DNA from: Thalassococcus sp. S3
Lineage (GTDB): Bacteria > Pseudomonadota > Alphaproteobacteria > Rhodobacterales > Rhodobacteraceae
Assembly (NCBI RefSeq): GCF_004216475.1
Contig: NZ_CP022303.1
Coordinates: 248,001 to 312,000, forward strand
Direction: 5' to 3'
DNA length: 64,000 nt
Shown: piece after piece, positions 56,421 to 63,819 of the stretch
Numbering within the stretch: position 1 is the first letter of the stretch
Layout: each line of letters begins with the position of its first letter
Notes under the pieces: model-generated
What the model was told of the DNA's origin: nothing
The model's database searches: none
Seen by the model: the letters and a program-made list of their open reading frames with translations, nothing else
Made by a program: the position numbers and the translations under genes

Positions 56421-57338
56421 TTAGCCGCTTATACTGCCTTGGTCACTCAACCAATGATATAGCAGATCTGCGCTGCTGGAAACCTTGTTTGTCTTGGATC
56501 TCACCAGATGATACTGAAACCCACTGTTGCGAAAACTGTGGTGATCCAGAACTTTTACCAGCCGTCCAGATTGCAATTCGGCATCCGAATTCGCCTCGCT
56601 GACCAAGGCGACGCCCAAGCCTGAAACGGCTGCATCAATCGCCATCATCTCGTTCGAAAACTTGTGTCCCTTTTGCAGATCTATGGCCTTGCTGTTCACA
56701 CCGGCCGCCTTCACCAACATGTCCCACCCCGGCACCAGGTCTGGGCTTCCCCGCCAGTCAGTATGCAAGAGCGGATACTTGTCCAGCTCGGAGAGATCAT
56801 TCAAACCGCCATGCCTTTCCAGCAAATCTGGACTTGCAACAATGTGATACACGCCGTCGATCAGGGGAACGACTTCAAGGTCGGGGTAGTCGCCATTGCC
56901 ATAGCGAATCCCGATGTCGGCCTGGCCCTGACAGAGATCGACAAGCTCATCGGTGGCGTTAAGCCGGATCTCCAGCTTCGGATGTTGCTCGTTGAACGTC
57001 TCCAGTCGGGGGACCAGCCATTTCATGCAGAAAGACAGGGGCGCGGTCAGGGTCAACCAGTTCCGCCCGGTGTCGCCTTTGATCACATCGCAGGCTTCGG
57101 TAAACTTTTCCAACGCATTGGACATTAGTGGAGCGGCCAGTTTTCCAATACGCGTTAATTTCAAAGATCGTGCTTGGCGGACAAACAACTTAACGTCGTA
57201 ATAATCCTCCAAAGATTTGACATGCTGGCTGACAGCGGCAGGGGTAACGTGAAGCTCTTCAGCCGCTTTTTTAAAGCTGGAATGCCGCGCTGCCGCCTCG
57301 AACGCTTTCAACCAATTCAGGGGTGGCAGGGAAATCAA
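56421..57338 (-). CDS. LysR (GcvA-type) transcriptional regulator
   Basis: The 305-residue regulator has the LysR N terminus LPPLNWLKAFEAAARHSSFKKAAEELHVTPAAVSQHVKSLEDYY. The substrate domain has GcvA-type blocks (QADIGIRYGNGDYPDLEVVPLI, SPDLLERHG). Its base composition is lower in GC than the genes around it. It is divergent from the ectoine-like operon (ectA at 57784) and is the nearest regulator, so it may control it. I see no MarR-type EctR in the window. Confidence 0.88.
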   Translation of the reverse strand: MISLPPLNWLKAFEAAARHSSFKKAAEELHVTPAAVSQHVKSLEDYYDVKLFVRQARSLKLTRIGKLAAPLMSNALEKFTEACDVIKGDTGRNWLTLTAPLSFCMKWLVPRLETFNEQHPKLEIRLNATDELVDLCQGQADIGIRYGNGDYPDLEVVPLIDGVYHIVASPDLLERHGGLNDLSELDKYPLLHTDWRGSPDLVPGWDMLVKAAGVNSKAIDLQKGHKFSNEMMAIDAAVSGLGVALVSEANSDAELQSGRLVKVLDHHSFRNSGFQYHLVRSKTNKVSSSADLLYHWLSDQGSISG

Positions 57339-57783
57339 AAGAGCACCTCGGCACTCGCATTAGCTGAACTGACGCATGACTTAGAAATCATAGCTTGTGT
57401 GATAAACCTCTTTTGGATCATTCTCGGTGTCAACAAGTCAGCCGTTTCTTCCGGCAGATTCTTGCCAATGAGAGAGTTGGTGAAGTCAGGGATATTTTTT
57501 CGGCGACGCTTGTAAATATCGGGTTCGGCTCACCTCCTATATTCCGCGCGGAAACGGGTGTGAGCTCTCGGGCGATGAACGGCCTCGCTGCTGGACCGTG
57601 CATCCTGCCCGCTCGTCTCTGAACGGCAGCACGTGCCGAAAACACCGGCGGGCGCGTCATCTCGATGAGGCCCGACGCCATGCTCAACTTTCGCCGCAGC
57701 GTTATCGCCAAGGGCTCGGAGGCGCCTGTGCTGGCCTGCCCGGACCCTGGCCCGATGCAAAGATCCATAGAAAGGAAACAGAC
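57339..57783. promoter_or_regulatory. divergent control region between LysR and ectoine-like operon
   Basis: 445 bp with no convincing gene. It must hold the promoters of the LysR gene and the ectA operon, but no clear -35/-10 pair or LysR T-N11-A dyad could be fixed by eye. The last 15 bp contain the AAAGGAA ribosome-binding site of ectA. Confidence 0.45.
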
Positions 57784-58338
57784 GTGAATACCGTCAGATT
57801 TCAAAGTCCAGACCTGGCTCACACCCGAAGCATTATCGAATTGGTCAGCGATACGCCCTGGCTGGATTCGAACAGCGAATACGCCTATGCGCTGTGGTGC
57901 ACGCATTTTGCCGAAAACTCCGTGGTTGCCCTGCGCGACAACGAGGTGATCGGCTTTTTGACAGGCTTTCGATCCCCACGCCGCCCTGAAACCTACTTTC
58001 TTTGGCAAACCGCAACCAAACCCCGGCACGGTGTCGCGGGGCTTGGCGTGGACATGATCGCCTATGCGGCGGAGCGGGAGATCAGTCGCGGGGCCGACCA
58101 GATCGAAGCGTCGGTTGACGAGAAGAACAAGGCGATCCGGCTGCTCATGAAGTCTCTCGCCAAGCGCCTCGACGGCCGTATCGAAGAGGAGTTGCTGTTT
58201 CCCGGCTCCCTCCTGGCCGGTGCGGGGGACGACCATCACGACGAAACCCTGATGCGCATTTGTCTGGACCGCCGGACCGATCGCGAGCCTGTGAATACCC
58301 CCGCACCGGATCACGTTGCAGAGGAGGCCGCGGCATGA
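57784..58338 (+). CDS. ectA: EctA-like GNAT acyltransferase (diaminobutyrate N-acyltransferase)
   Basis: The 184-residue GNAT protein resembles L-2,4-diaminobutyrate acetyltransferase (EctA). The shared pattern is DTPWLDSNSEYAYALWCTHFAENSVVALRDNEVIGFLTGF, then FLWQTATKPRHGVAGLG, and the C-terminal EELLFPG. The GTG at 57784 has AAAGGAA upstream; longer in-frame starts add non-family sequence. The CoA-pyrophosphate loop, RGQGL(A/G) in usual EctA, reads GVAGLG, so the key Arg/Gln is missing. That is unusual and may mean a different acyl donor. It overlaps the decarboxylase gene by 4 bp. It should acylate diaminobutyrate made by EctB. Family call is sure, donor is not. Confidence 0.85.
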   Translation: MNTVRFQSPDLAHTRSIIELVSDTPWLDSNSEYAYALWCTHFAENSVVALRDNEVIGFLTGFRSPRRPETYFLWQTATKPRHGVAGLGVDMIAYAAEREISRGADQIEASVDEKNKAIRLLMKSLAKRLDGRIEEELLFPGSLLAGAGDDHHDETLMRICLDRRTDREPVNTPAPDHVAEEAAA

Positions 58339-60062
58339 GCACCAATGTTTCCCAAACATTCGCCGTTCACGGACAAAGCGGGGCCTGGCTTCCCGACCGG
58401 CAGCTGGCAGAACGGGTGTCGCACCACTTCGGCACGCCGGCCTTCGTCTACAACGCCGACTATCTGCGCCATAATTTCGATATGCTGCGTCAGCAACTGT
58501 CGCCTTCGATCGACCTTCTCTATTCGCTCAAGGCCAATCCGAACGCGGCAATCGTGGATTGCCTGCGCGCTTGCGGTGCCGGTGCCGAGGTCTCCTCGCG
58601 CGCTGAATTGCACACCGCCATCCGGGTTGGGATCGACCCCGCAAACATCATTTTCGTCGGTCCCGCAAAGTGCCGGGACGAAATCGCCGATTGTATCCGG
58701 TTCGGGATCTTCGCGATCGTCGCGGAATCCGCGCAAGAGCTGGACGAGATCCAGCGACAGGCCGAAGCGTCCGGCGTCAAGCGAGCCGTGAATGTCATGC
58801 TGCGCGTCAATCCGGATTTCAAAACAAGCGGATCTGGCCTGACGATGAGCGGCAAGCCACGCCAATTCGGCATAGATGTCGAACAAGTGCCGGGCCTGCG
58901 CGGAAAACTCGATACGCTCGCGCTGGTCCGGGTGATCGGCTTTCACGTCTATATGGGGACAAGGTATCTCGAAGCAGAGCCGGTTATCGAGAACACCGAG
59001 AACATTCTCGACATGGCCGAACGCCTTGCCCGCGATCTGGATATCGAGATCGAAGCGGTGGATGTCGGGGGCGGCTTCGGTGTGCCTTACTTCGACAACG
59101 AGGAGAAACTGGACCTTCCCAAACTCGCCCGAGGCGTCAACGCCGCTGTCGCGCGGTTCCGCAAGTCCAATCCCGCGACCCGCGTGATGATCGAACTTGG
59201 CCGGTACCTCTCAGCCGGGGCAGGCGCTTTGCTGACCTCCGTGCGCTACGTGAAGGTGTCGCGGGGGGAAACCTTTGCCATCGCGGATGGGGGCACGAAC
59301 CTGCATATGGCGGCTGTCGGGGTCGGGGGGTTCGCCAAACGCTCCTTTCCCATCGTGAACCTCTCGCGTGATCGTTCCGGGTCGGACGGGGTTGTCACCC
59401 TGACCGGGCCCCTCTGCACGCCGAGTGACACGATGGCGCGCAAAGCCGATCTGGGCGAGGTGGAAGAAGGCGATGTCATCGCGGTGCTGTGCTCAGGGGC
59501 TTACGGCCCAACCGCGTCGCCCACAGGGTTTCTAAGCCACGGCTATCCCAACGAGGTTCTGGTTGACGGTGACGATCTGCACCTTGTGCGGGCGGCGGAC
59601 AGTGTCAGCGACATCATATCGGCCTACCGGCTGCCCGGCGACCTCCCTCTGCCCGGCGATAAAAGCGAATTCACGATTTCGACGCGCCTGTCGGCGTCCG
59701 ATGCCCATTATGGCGGCGGCATCGTCGATGGCGCGCATATCCTACAGCTTTTCGGGGATGCCGTCACCGGGCTGGCCGCCTTGCAGGATGGCGATGAGAG
59801 CCTGCTGCAAACCTGGGAAAACGTCGAATTCCAGCGCCCGGCCCGGCCCGGGGACTTCCTCACCGTCCGTGCGCGCATCACGCGGCGAAAACGCCTGCGC
59901 CGCTATGTCGAGGTCGAGGCGCTTCGGACCGTCCGTGCCCCGGATGCGGCGACATCCACCGTCATTCCCGTCTCTCCCCCCGAGCGTATTGCCACGGCGA
60001 AAGGGCTCATCGTTGTTCCGATGCCCAATCGCCAATCCAAACCGGAAGAGGTGTCTCAATGA
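58335..60062 (+). CDS. type III PLP decarboxylase fused to Kal-like hotdog ammonia-lyase domain
   Basis: This 575-residue protein has two parts. Residues about 15-430 are a type III PLP (alanine racemase/DAP-ornithine decarboxylase fold) enzyme, with the PLP lysine in YSLKANPN (K66), the glycine-rich phosphate loop VDVGGGFGVPYF, ELGRYLSAGAGALL and the decarboxylase cysteine in GPLCTPSDT (C361). Residues about 445-570 form a hotdog domain, SASDAHYGGGIVDGAHILQLFGD, DGDESLLQTWENVEF, PARPGDF and AKGLIVVP. It follows 3-aminobutyryl-CoA and beta-alanyl-CoA ammonia-lyases (Kal/Acl) closely by memory. I know no such fusion. It overlaps the genes before and after (ATGA both sides). Expected role is to decarboxylate an ACP-bound amino acid and then remove or add ammonia. 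The substrate is inferred, perhaps aspartyl-ACP. Confidence 0.8.
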   Translation: MSTNVSQTFAVHGQSGAWLPDRQLAERVSHHFGTPAFVYNADYLRHNFDMLRQQLSPSIDLLYSLKANPNAAIVDCLRACGAGAEVSSRAELHTAIRVGIDPANIIFVGPAKCRDEIADCIRFGIFAIVAESAQELDEIQRQAEASGVKRAVNVMLRVNPDFKTSGSGLTMSGKPRQFGIDVEQVPGLRGKLDTLALVRVIGFHVYMGTRYLEAEPVIENTENILDMAERLARDLDIEIEAVDVGGGFGVPYFDNEEKLDLPKLARGVNAAVARFRKSNPATRVMIELGRYLSAGAGALLTSVRYVKVSRGETFAIADGGTNLHMAAVGVGGFAKRSFPIVNLSRDRSGSDGVVTLTGPLCTPSDTMARKADLGEVEEGDVIAVLCSGAYGPTASPTGFLSHGYPNEVLVDGDDLHLVRAADSVSDIISAYRLPGDLPLPGDKSEFTISTRLSASDAHYGGGIVDGAHILQLFGDAVTGLAALQDGDESLLQTWENVEFQRPARPGDFLTVRARITRRKRLRRYVEVEALRTVRAPDAATSTVIPVSPPERIATAKGLIVVPMPNRQSKPEEVSQ

Positions 60063-61585
60063 CTTTGCTTCATCAACTTCTCGACCGTGCCGCCGCGTCC
60101 AACCCGCGCGCGCCCGTCCTCGCATATGGCGATCAGGTGCTGACCTTGTCGCAGCTTCGAGCCGGTGCGCGGTCGCTTGCGCGCTGGTTGTCGGATACCG
60201 GCGTGTCCCCCGGTGACCGGGTGATCGTGCAGGCCGACAACAACCCTATGACGGCGGTGCTGATCTATGCAATCAGCACCATCGGTGGCTGCTTTATCCC
60301 GGTTCATCCCACAACCCCCGTCAAGCAGTTCGATTACATCCGGGAAAATTCCGGGGCTGTCATGGTGCTTTCCTGCCGGGGTGGGGACTGGCTGGCCAAG
60401 GTCGGCGAGACCCACGTGGGCGTTCCAAGGCTTGGCGATCTGCTGCACGCCGACACGGGCAATCTGCCTCTTTCCACCTTCAACCTTGGCATCATCCCCG
60501 AGGATCTGGCCTGCATGATCTACACGTCCGGATCCACCGGGCGCCCCAAGGGGGTGACATGTCTGCATCGCCAAATGGTGTTCTCTATCGCCGCCATCGC
60601 CGAGGCCCTAGATTACCTGGCTGGCGATGTCATCTTCTGCTCCTTGCCCTTGTCTTTCGACTACGGCCTCTACCAGCTCTTTCTCGCCGTCGAATGCGGG
60701 GCCGTGCTTCGACTGGAAAACCCGGATATCGGCGGTCTTGGCCTCTTCAGGGCGCTCAAGAAAAGCCGCGCCAACGTGCTGCCGGCCGTGCCCGCGATGA
60801 TCGAGGCGCTTGCGGTGATGGGCAAACGCAAACCCGGTGAGCTTCCCGATCTGCGCCTGATCACGAACACCGGCGCCGCGCCGTCGCCCGCATCCATCAA
60901 GACCTTGCGGGGCGCCTTTCCCCGCCTCGGGTTCCAGCTCATGTACGGATTGACCGAATGCAAGCGTGTCAGCATCGCGCCCGTGGATGGCGATCTGCTC
61001 AAGCCCGGCACATGCGGCCGTCCGCTCCGCGGAACGCGGGTCGAGGTGGTGGGCGAAGACGGCGCGGTCCTGCCGCCCAACTCAATTGGCGAGTTTGTCA
61101 TATCCGGCCCGAACGTGATGGCCGGATATTGGAAATCCGAGGAGCTGACGAACAAGACCTACCGGACACAGCACGCCACGCTGCGCCGCCTTCACAGCGG
61201 GGATTACGGCTGGATGGACGAGGACGGTTATCTTTATTGCGAGGGCCGGCGCGACGACATCTTCAAGGTGCGCGGCTTCCGCGTCAGCTGCTCGGAGATC
61301 GAGGCGGCCTGCTGCGAAGCGCCCGTCGTCCGTCACGCGGTGATGGTGCCGCCCGCACCCGGTCGGCCATCCACGCTTTTCATCTGCGCATCTGAATCCG
61401 AATTCGATCTGCTCGGCTTTCTCGACGAACGGCTTGAGCCCTACAAGATACCGGATCGCATTCGGCTGATCGACGACATGCCGCGCACGGCAAACAACAA
61501 GTTTGACCGAAAGGCGCTTGTTCAAAGCCTTCAGGCCGAAATGCACCAAGCCCCAACACAAAAGCAGGAGATGACCCATGCTTGA
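60059..61585 (+). CDS. AMP-forming acyl/aminoacyl ligase, ACP-loading type
   Basis: The 508-residue adenylate-forming enzyme has the P-loop YTSGSTGRPKGV (K164), the A5 block LMYGLTECKRV, the A7/A8 blocks GDYGWMDEDGYLYCEGRRDDIFKVRGFRVS and the catalytic lysine in TANNKFDRKAL (K481). Stand-alone ligases of this type load acids onto an adjacent ACP, as VinN and FlvN do for aspartate-type amino acids. Exosortase-linked AMP ligases are also similar. It starts overlapping the decarboxylase stop by 4 bp and overlaps the ACP start by 8 bp, so it is translated with both. Substrate is unknown; an amino acid with a second carboxylate would fit the next steps. Confidence 0.85.
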   Translation: MTLLHQLLDRAAASNPRAPVLAYGDQVLTLSQLRAGARSLARWLSDTGVSPGDRVIVQADNNPMTAVLIYAISTIGGCFIPVHPTTPVKQFDYIRENSGAVMVLSCRGGDWLAKVGETHVGVPRLGDLLHADTGNLPLSTFNLGIIPEDLACMIYTSGSTGRPKGVTCLHRQMVFSIAAIAEALDYLAGDVIFCSLPLSFDYGLYQLFLAVECGAVLRLENPDIGGLGLFRALKKSRANVLPAVPAMIEALAVMGKRKPGELPDLRLITNTGAAPSPASIKTLRGAFPRLGFQLMYGLTECKRVSIAPVDGDLLKPGTCGRPLRGTRVEVVGEDGAVLPPNSIGEFVISGPNVMAGYWKSEELTNKTYRTQHATLRRLHSGDYGWMDEDGYLYCEGRRDDIFKVRGFRVSCSEIEAACCEAPVVRHAVMVPPAPGRPSTLFICASESEFDLLGFLDERLEPYKIPDRIRLIDDMPRTANNKFDRKALVQSLQAEMHQAPTQKQEMTHA

Positions 61586-61847
61586 CGCACCCTACACCCA
61601 AAACGAGGCGCGCGACGATCTGCGCAAGGCGCTCGCAGCCGTTCTCGAAGAGGCGATACCGCCCCTCTCTGACGAGATGAACCTCTTTCGCGAGTTTCGT
61701 CTGGATTCGATGAGCATGCTCGAGACGCTGATGGAACTTGAAGACATGCTCGGCTTCAACGTCGACCCCGAGGATCTGGACATCAAGGATTTCGAGACCG
61801 TGGGCGGCTATTCCAGCTTTCTGGTCGCGATCAAGACGGAAGCGTGA
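61578..61847 (+). CDS. acyl carrier protein
   Basis: The 89-residue acidic protein has the phosphopantetheine site FRLDSMSM (Ser44) followed by the helix LETLMELEDMLGFNVDPEDLD, as in stand-alone peptidyl/acyl carrier proteins. The N-terminal helix (RDDLRKALAAVLEEA) is charged. It overlaps the ligase gene by 8 bp, and ectC follows after 40 bp with a GAAGGAG site. It should be the carrier for the ligase and decarboxylase. Its attached phosphopantetheine is inferred from the motif. Confidence 0.87.
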   Translation: MLDAPYTQNEARDDLRKALAAVLEEAIPPLSDEMNLFREFRLDSMSMLETLMELEDMLGFNVDPEDLDIKDFETVGGYSSFLVAIKTEA

Positions 61848-61887
61848 CCCCCGGTAATCCCAAAGGCCCATCGAAGGAGAAACACCC

Positions 61888-62292
61888 ATGATCATCAGAT
61901 CGCTCGACAGCATCACCGACACCGACCGCGATGTCAAAGGCGCCCTTGGCACCTGGCGCAGCAAGCGCCTGATCCTCGCAGACGACAATGTCGGCTTCTC
62001 GCTGCATGAAACAACCGTCTATCCGGGCACCGAAACCGATCTGTGGTACAAGCATCATGTCGAAGCGGTGCTGTGCGTCGAAGGCGAATGCGAGCTGACC
62101 AACCGCGACACCGGCGAGGTTTTCATGATCGGGCCGGGCGATATGTATCTGCTCGACAAGCATGACCGGCACACCTTGCGACCGAAAACCCGTTTTCGCG
62201 CCATCTGCGTGTTCAACCCGCCCGTGACCGGGCGAGAGGATCATGATGGTGACGGCGCTTACCCGGCGCCTGTTTCGGCCGCCGCGGAATAG
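61888..62292 (+). CDS. ectC: ectoine synthase homologue
   Basis: The 134-residue cupin matches EctC, which closes N-gamma-acetyl-diaminobutyrate to ectoine. Expected metal ligands are E59 (KHHVEAV), Y87 (GDMYLLD) and H95 (KHDRHTL), with T42/T43, Y54 and W23 also in family positions. Differences from the consensus I recall are L39 for Phe (GFSLHETT), L62 for Tyr (VEAVLC) and T96 for Tyr (DRHTLR), all near the substrate pocket. They could allow a larger acyl group. Start at 61888 has GAAGGAG. The family call is secure; acetyl versus other substrate is open. Confidence 0.9.
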   Translation: MIIRSLDSITDTDRDVKGALGTWRSKRLILADDNVGFSLHETTVYPGTETDLWYKHHVEAVLCVEGECELTNRDTGEVFMIGPGDMYLLDKHDRHTLRPKTRFRAICVFNPPVTGREDHDGDGAYPAPVSAAAE

Positions 62293-62370
62293 ACGGTTCC
62301 GCCGGCTCCCGTTTCAGGCGGGCGCGGCATCCCCGCACCGGCCCTGAACACCGACTACGCAGCCGCAGGC

Positions 62371-62409
62371 CCCCCTGCCCTCTTTCCGACAAAACCGCGG
62401 GGCAGGGGG
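62371..62409 (+). other. stem-loop between ectC and ectB
   Basis: CCCCCTGCCC (62371-62380) pairs with GGGCAGGGGG (62400-62409) as a perfect 10-bp stem with a 19-nt loop. No T-tract follows. It sits in the 182-bp gap between ectC and ectB and may stabilise mRNA or reduce read-through into ectB-ask. Confidence 0.5.
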
Positions 62410-62474
62410 CATTTCAAACCCGGCGCACCGCGTTGCGCCGCCCGTCTGCCTGCCCCCGAAAAAGGAGAGGAAGA

Positions 62475-63758
62475 ATGAACATGCAACGCCGTTCCAAGTC
62501 TGTCTTCACGCGTCGTGAATCCGGGGCGCGAAGTTACTGCCGGGCGTTCGACACCATATTCACGTCGGCGCAAGGGTCCGAAATGGTGGATTGTGAAGGC
62601 CGCCGCTACATCGACTTTCTGGCGGGATGTTCCTCGCTGAATTACGGACACAACGATCCCGATATGAAGGCAGCCCTGGTCGATCACATCTGCCGGGATG
62701 GGCTGGCCCACGGTCTTGATCTGCATACGGGCACCAAGGCCGAGTTCATCCAGGCCTTCGAGGAGCATGTTCTGCAACCCCGTGGGCTGAACCACCGGCT
62801 GATGTTTACCGGCCCGACCGGCGCCAACGCCGTCGAGGCCGCGCTCAAGATTGCACGCAAGGCCACCGGACGCACCAACGTGATCGCCTTCACCAACGGC
62901 TTTCACGGCGTCACCCTGGGCGCGCTTGCCGCAACCGGCAATGCCTATCATCGGGGCGGTGGCGGTCTGCCGCTCGCGAATGTCACCCACATGCCCTTCG
63001 ATGGATATGCCGAAGGGTTGGATAGTGTGGGTCTGCTGCGGAAGATGCTTTGCGATGCGTCGTCCGGGCTGGATGCCCCGGCAGCCTTCCTTTTGGAAAC
63101 CGTTCAGGGAGAGGGCGGGCTCAACGTCTCGGGTGACCGCTGGCTGGCCGATATCGCGACCCTGGCACGCGAGACCGGCGCCCTGATGATTGTCGATGAC
63201 ATTCAGGCCGGGTGCGGCAGGACAACGGGCTTCTTCTCGTTCGAGCGTGCCGGCATAACCCCCGACATCATCACGCTGGCCAAGTCGATCTCGGGGTTCG
63301 GCCTTCCCATGAGCCTTGTTCTGGTGCGGCCCGAATACGACGTGCTGGGACCGGCGGAACATAATGGCACCTTTCGCGGGAACACCCACGCCTTCATCAC
63401 CGCACGTATCGCCATCGAAAAGTTCTGGGCTGGGGGCCGGTTCGAAAAGGATATCCGCCGCCGTTCCGGTATTGTGGAACGGGGCCTCCAGAAGATCGCC
63501 GCCCTTGTTCCGGGCGCGCGGCTCAAGGGTCTGGGGATGATGCAGGGCGTCGATGTCGGGTCCGGCGACCTCGCTGCCGCGATCTGCCGCGCGGCTTTCC
63601 GGCAGGGCCTGATCATCGAAACATCCGGTCCCGACGATCAGGTGGTCAAGGTTCTCGCCCCGCTGACCACGCCGGATGAGATGCTCGAAGCCGGATTGTC
63701 GATCCTGATCGAAGCCACGCGCCACGCCATCACCGCACCCCGCATCGCGGCGGAGTGA
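62475..63758 (+). CDS. ectB: diaminobutyrate-2-oxoglutarate transaminase
   Basis: The 427-residue class III aminotransferase matches EctB, which converts aspartate semialdehyde to L-2,4-diaminobutyrate. EctB-type blocks are RSYCRAFDTIF, FLAGCSSLNYGHNDP, FTGPTGANAVEAALK, IVDDIQAGCGRTG-like DDIQAGCGRTTGFFSFE and the PLP-lysine in LAKSISGFGLPMS (K270). The ATG at 62475 has AAGGAGAGG upstream. It follows ectC, not ectA, so gene order departs from the common ectABC. The aspartokinase gene follows after 61 bp. Confidence 0.94.
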   Translation: MNMQRRSKSVFTRRESGARSYCRAFDTIFTSAQGSEMVDCEGRRYIDFLAGCSSLNYGHNDPDMKAALVDHICRDGLAHGLDLHTGTKAEFIQAFEEHVLQPRGLNHRLMFTGPTGANAVEAALKIARKATGRTNVIAFTNGFHGVTLGALAATGNAYHRGGGGLPLANVTHMPFDGYAEGLDSVGLLRKMLCDASSGLDAPAAFLLETVQGEGGLNVSGDRWLADIATLARETGALMIVDDIQAGCGRTTGFFSFERAGITPDIITLAKSISGFGLPMSLVLVRPEYDVLGPAEHNGTFRGNTHAFITARIAIEKFWAGGRFEKDIRRRSGIVERGLQKIAALVPGARLKGLGMMQGVDVGSGDLAAAICRAAFRQGLIIETSGPDDQVVKVLAPLTTPDEMLEAGLSILIEATRHAITAPRIAAE

Positions 63759-63819
63759 CCGCGCCGGGCTGCTTGACGCGTCGCGAAATTGAAATTCTGT
63801 TAGGAGGGGCAGATCAGAT

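Noticed and set aside
57598-57783. Longer ectA start at 57598
   Set aside because: The extra 62 residues are unlike EctA, and the GTG at 57784 has the AAAGGAA ribosome-binding site.
57339-57783. MarR-type EctR regulator or compatible-solute transporter near ectA
   Set aside because: Neither strand shows such a gene. The LysR at 56421-57338 is the only regulator near.
60059-61847. Ligase, ACP and PLP decarboxylase as a PEP-CTERM/exosortase-associated set
   Set aside because: The same three families occur in exosortase loci, but no exosortase or PEP-CTERM gene is nearby, while ectoine genes enclose the set with overlapping starts. Kept only as an alternative.
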